A stretch of DNA of 8,605 nucleotides. It comes from JBJXGC01 sp046154545 (GTDB taxonomy: Bacteria > Chloroflexota > Dehalococcoidia > Tepidiformales > Tepidiformaceae). Location of the stretch: NCBI GenBank assembly GCA_046154545.1, contig JBJXGC010000047.1, forward strand, positions 1-8,605, given 5' to 3'. The position numbers and the translations under genes are program-made. The number at the start of each line of letters is the position of its first letter. Within the stretch, counting starts at the first letter, position 1. This document shows positions 5,639 to 8,605 of the stretch, one piece after another. Under the pieces are notes generated by a model, which saw only the letters and a program-made list of their open reading frames with translations, did not search any database and was not told the DNA's origin.

Positions 5639-7753
5639 ATGGTGAGCCTGATCGACGGAGACCCTGGCGCCGAACCTGGTCTTGCCGCGCCGCCAGGCCC
5701 GGACCCGTCGCCAACCTGGGACCTCGACGACCCCGCCATCTACGCCAACCGCGAACTGAGCCTCCTGGACTTCAACCGGCGCGTCCTCGCCGAGGCCCGC
5801 GACCCCCGTAACCGGCTGCTCGAACGCGTCAAGTTCCTCGCCATCACGGCCAGCAACCTCGACGAGTTCTTCGCGAAGCGCGTCGGCTGGCTCAAAAAGC
5901 TCTGTACGACCGACCCCTTGATGATGACCGTCGATGGCATGACCGTGACCGATCAGCTCCGCGAGGTGCTCGCGGCCTGCGAATCACTCCGCCGCCAGAT
6001 GGACCACTGCTGGGCGGCCGAGCTCACCCCCGAGCTGGCGGCCGCCGGGATTCGCGTCGTCCGCTTCGACGAACTCGATCAAGAGTCCCGCGAACACATC
6101 ACCAGCTACTTCCGCAACGCCATCTTCCCCACGCTCACGCCCCTCGTCGTGGACCCGTCTCATCCCTTCCCCTTCATTTCGAGCGGCAGCCTCTCCCTCA
6201 CGCTCAACGTCCGTCATCCGCGGACCGGCCAGGACCGGTTCGCGCGTGTGAAAGTGCCCCAGAATCGTCCCCGCTTCGTCGATGCCGGCGACCTCCGCTT
6301 CGTGCCCCTGGAGGACGTGATCGCGGCCCATGCCCACATGCTCTTCCCTGGCATGGAGGTCACCGACTGGCACGCCCTTCGGGTCATCCGCAGCGCCGAA
6401 CTCGACAGCCCCGGCGAGGACGCCAGCGACCTCCTCGAAGTCATCGAAAGCGAACTCCGCAGGCGCCGTCTCAACGAGGCGGTATCCCTCTGCGTCAGTG
6501 GCGACTTGATGCCGTCGCGGCTCGACCTCTTGCTCGAAGAGCTGGAGCTGGACGAAACCGACGTCTACGTAAGCCCGGGTATCGTCGGGCTGGACGACCT
6601 CATGCAGCTTGGCCTGCTATCCGTCGCCGAACTGGCCGACCCGCCGTTCCTGTCTGCCGTCCCGTCGTCGTTCGTCACCGGCGGCGACACCGCTTCGTTC
6701 TTCTCCGAGATTCGCCGGCGCGACATCCTCGTCCACCATCCCTACGAGTCCTTCGACGCCACCGTCGTCCGCTTCATCGACGAAGCGGCGGATGACCCTG
6801 CCGTCCTCGCCATCAAACAGACCCTCTACCGCACATCTCCAGACTCGCCCATCCTCGCCTCGCTAATCGACGCGGCCGGTCGCGGCAAGCAGGTGGCGGT
6901 CCTGGTCGAACTCACCGCCCGTTTCGACGAGGCGAACAACATTCAGTGGGCCCGCCGCCTGGAAGACGCCGGCGTCCACGTCGCTTACGGCCATCCCGAC
7001 CTCAAGATTCACAGCAAGATCTGCCTCGTCGTCCGCGAAGAGCCCGGCGGCGTCACGATGTATGCCCACATCGGGACGGGCAACTACAACTCCCGCACGG
7101 CGCGCATCTACACCGACCTCGGCCTCTTCACCGCCGACCCCGCCATCTGCGGCGACCTCGTCCGCGTCTTCAACCACCTCACCGGGTTCTCTGACCACGC
7201 CGAAACCAGTGAGCTGCTGGTCGCCCCAACAACCCTGCGAACCGGCCTCCAGTCGCGCGTCCGCCGCGAAATCGAGCACGCCCGCGCCGGCCGCCCGGCT
7301 CGGATAGCGTTCAAAATCAACGGGCTCGAAGACCAGGAGTTCAGCCGGCTCCTCTATGAAGCGTCCCAGGCGGGTGTCGATGTCGATCTTGTCGTCCGGG
7401 GCATCTGCCGCGTCCGTCCCGGTCTGCCGGGCTTGAGCGAGCGGATCCGGGCGGTCAGCGTCGTCGGCCGCTTTCTCGAGCACTCGCGCGTCTATCGCTT
7501 CGAGAATGGCGGTGAGCCAGAGCACTTCATCGGCAGCGCTGACCTCATGAAGCGCAACCTCGACGGCCGCATCGAAGTGCTCACCCCCGTCCGCCGGCCC
7601 GAACACCGGCAGCTCCTCGATGAACTCCTTGCCATGTGCCTGGACGACCGCCGCCAGGGCTGGCAACTCCATGACCGCGAGTGGTCCCGCGACGACTCCG
7701 TCCTCGACCCCGGGACCCACGCCAGGCTGCTCGCCGCCGCCCCCTTCAGCTAG
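5639..7753 (+). CDS. ppk1: Polyphosphate kinase 1
   Basis: PPK1 reversibly transfers the terminal phosphate of ATP to inorganic polyphosphate; it is involved in phosphate storage and stress survival and is often membrane-associated. The product is 704 residues, close to the usual 690-720. The N domain starts at YANRELSLLDFN (35-46), followed by RVKFLAITASNLDEFF (63-78). The catalytic core has ILVHHPYESFDATV (363-376), IKQTLYRTS (392-400), DLKIHSKI (454-461) with the phosphorylated His458, and HIGTGNYNSRTARIYTDLGL (477-496). The second active-site His is His615 in EHSRVYRFENGG, followed by GSADLMKRNLDGRIEV (632-647). All key residues are present, so the enzyme should be active. The first 34 residues are a Pro- and Asp-rich, probably flexible extension. 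It has its own candidate promoter, so I treat it as separate from argCJB despite the same strand. No phosphatase (ppx) or PhoU gene is adjacent. Confidence 0.97.
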   Translation: MVSLIDGDPGAEPGLAAPPGPDPSPTWDLDDPAIYANRELSLLDFNRRVLAEARDPRNRLLERVKFLAITASNLDEFFAKRVGWLKKLCTTDPLMMTVDGMTVTDQLREVLAACESLRRQMDHCWAAELTPELAAAGIRVVRFDELDQESREHITSYFRNAIFPTLTPLVVDPSHPFPFISSGSLSLTLNVRHPRTGQDRFARVKVPQNRPRFVDAGDLRFVPLEDVIAAHAHMLFPGMEVTDWHALRVIRSAELDSPGEDASDLLEVIESELRRRRLNEAVSLCVSGDLMPSRLDLLLEELELDETDVYVSPGIVGLDDLMQLGLLSVAELADPPFLSAVPSSFVTGGDTASFFSEIRRRDILVHHPYESFDATVVRFIDEAADDPAVLAIKQTLYRTSPDSPILASLIDAAGRGKQVAVLVELTARFDEANNIQWARRLEDAGVHVAYGHPDLKIHSKICLVVREEPGGVTMYAHIGTGNYNSRTARIYTDLGLFTADPAICGDLVRVFNHLTGFSDHAETSELLVAPTTLRTGLQSRVRREIEHARAGRPARIAFKINGLEDQEFSRLLYEASQAGVDVDLVVRGICRVRPGLPGLSERIRAVSVVGRFLEHSRVYRFENGGEPEHFIGSADLMKRNLDGRIEVLTPVRRPEHRQLLDELLAMCLDDRRQGWQLHDREWSRDDSVLDPGTHARLLAAAPFS

Positions 7754-7766
7754 GCCCCGGGCGGAT

Positions 7767-7785
7767 CGCACGTGCGGCCGCGCAC
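7767..7785. terminator. Overlapping GC-rich palindromes between convergent genes
   Basis: CGCACGTGCG (7767-7776) is a perfect 10-bp palindrome. GTGCG (7772-7776) and CGCAC (7781-7785) also form a 5-bp stem with a GCCG loop that contains part of a GCGGCCGC palindrome. They lie about 14 bases after the ppk1 stop and some 50 bases past the stop of the convergent gene. No T tract follows on either strand, so a role in bidirectional termination is only suggested by position. Confidence 0.3.
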
Positions 7786-7837
7786 ACGCATGCAAGCCAC
7801 GGTGCTGCCTCATCCCGGCATGTGGATCGCCCCGCCG

Positions 7838-8593
7838 CTACGGCCGCAGCCGTGTCAGCAGGTCGGCATACGCCTCCAGCGTGACCGGCCGCACGACCCG
7901 GCCGGCCCCCGTCCAGTGCGCCCACTTCCAGTCCCCAGTCGCCCGCGGATGGTCGCCGGGGCGCTCCACCCGCTGCTGTTTGCTCGCCAGCATCAGGTGG
8001 TAGTGCTCGCCCAGCGGCACCGTCTCGTTCACCAGGCCCGCCCAGTACTCCATCTCGCCGTCATCGAGCGAAAACGTCGTCCCGATGTAGCGGTACTTGC
8101 CCTGCAACGGCCGCGATGCCGAATTCACATAGCGCACCCGCTCCCCGAACCGCTTCCGCACGGCCGCGCCCCCCAGCGCGTAGAGCCGGTTCGTCGCGAT
8201 CGCCTGCTCCAGCGGTACCGGCCCGAGCCCCAGCACATCTCGCAGCACGAACTCGGCGAACTGCTGCGCCAGTGGGTCCGGGTCGCCGTCCAGCGCCTCA
8301 GCCACGTCCAACCACGACACCGCCTCCCACCCGGTGCGCGGACTCTCGCCGCTCAACCCGAGCCTCACGAGCGCCGGCATGATGTCGAGCCCCGCCGCCG
8401 CCACCTCGATCGCCTCCAGGCGATCGTCAGCCCTCATCGGCTCGAGCTCGACTTCGACGAGGGCCCAGCGTCCGCCCTCGAAGGTCAGGCAGAGGTCCGT
8501 AATCCCGGCCCCGGCCACCGTCGCCTGCACCTCCACGAGCGCCAGCGGCTCTGAGTAGGCCCCCGCCGCCCGCGCGAACAGCGCCGTCAACAT
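7838..8593 (-). CDS. Uncharacterised protein with a PD-(D/E)XK-nuclease-like N-terminal part, possibly 5'-truncated
   Basis: I do not recognise a named family. From the ATG at 8593 the product is 251 residues. Residues 17-60 read like the core of a PD-(D/E)XK fold: a strand with Glu21, then GITDLCLTF with Asp33, then ALVEVELEP with Glu47 and Glu49, then ADDRLEAIEVAAAG as the following helix. The lysine expected two residues after the catalytic acid is Glu49, so the site looks degenerate and may not cut DNA. The C-terminal half (about 105-251) holds a helical stretch and conserved-looking aromatic segments such as GKYRYIGTTF (165-174) and EYWAGLVNE (182-190), with no motif I can place. The frame stays open from the ATG to the right edge at 8605 and the first helix looks clipped, so the true start may lie outside the window. 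GGGG seven bases before the ATG is a weak alternative ribosome site. The gene is convergent with ppk1; no function is assigned. Confidence 0.72.
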   Translation of the reverse strand: MLTALFARAAGAYSEPLALVEVQATVAGAGITDLCLTFEGGRWALVEVELEPMRADDRLEAIEVAAAGLDIMPALVRLGLSGESPRTGWEAVSWLDVAEALDGDPDPLAQQFAEFVLRDVLGLGPVPLEQAIATNRLYALGGAAVRKRFGERVRYVNSASRPLQGKYRYIGTTFSLDDGEMEYWAGLVNETVPLGEHYHLMLASKQQRVERPGDHPRATGDWKWAHWTGAGRVVRPVTLEAYADLLTRLRP

Positions 8594-8605
8594 GTGGTGG
8601 CCCCG

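Noticed and set aside
6863..7813. 316-codon minus-strand open frame opposite ppk1
   Set aside because: It is antisense to the conserved catalytic core of ppk1 and reads as low-complexity shadow protein.
7772..8554. 260-codon plus-strand open frame opposite the last gene
   Set aside because: It is Arg/Pro/His-rich with no recognisable fold, whereas the minus strand gives a protein with normal composition.

Overview
The window is a GC-rich bacterial chromosome segment, coding on both strands, with codon third positions that are mostly G or C. Nothing in it is diagnostic for taxonomy. The GC content, the NVTGFAG variant of the ArgC nucleotide-binding loop and the Ltp2-like thiolase/DUF35 pair made me think of Chloroflexota (a Dehalococcoidia-like lineage). 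This is a weak impression, and an actinobacterial or other high-GC origin is not excluded. I see no insertion sequence, integrase, CRISPR array, tRNA or rRNA.

Region 1 (85-2478, minus strand) looks like a three-gene operon read from right to left. It encodes a metallo-beta-lactamase-fold hydrolase with a full set of metal ligands, then, 52 bases on, a thiolase-superfamily protein whose nucleophilic cysteine is replaced by glycine, then a zinc-ribbon/OB-fold DUF35 protein whose start overlaps the thiolase stop (ATGA). A Cys-less thiolase fold translationally coupled to DUF35 resembles the steroid side-chain aldolase pair Ltp2-ChsH2. The operon may therefore carry out retro-aldol or related acyl-CoA chemistry rather than Claisen thiolysis, with the hydrolase perhaps acting on a thioester or lactone. 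The substrate is unknown.

Region 2 (2479-2580) is a short divergent promoter region holding a small inverted repeat.

Region 3 (2581-5569, plus strand) is an arginine biosynthesis operon, argC-argJ-argB, with ATGA and GTGA start/stop overlaps. ArgJ supplies N-acetylglutamate by transacetylation, ArgB phosphorylates it and ArgC reduces the acyl phosphate to the semialdehyde. argD and the later genes do not follow here.

Region 4 (5639-7753, plus strand) is a complete polyphosphate kinase (ppk1). A -10-like hexamer lies six bases before its ATG and there is no Shine-Dalgarno sequence, so its mRNA may be leaderless.

Region 5 (7838 to the right edge, minus strand) is a gene convergent with ppk1. 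Its product is uncharacterised, and its N-terminal part resembles a degenerate PD-(D/E)XK nuclease fold. The 84-base gap between ppk1 and this gene holds overlapping GC-rich palindromes.

Most of the window is ordinary metabolism. The part most worth following up is the Cys-less thiolase/DUF35/MBL operon.
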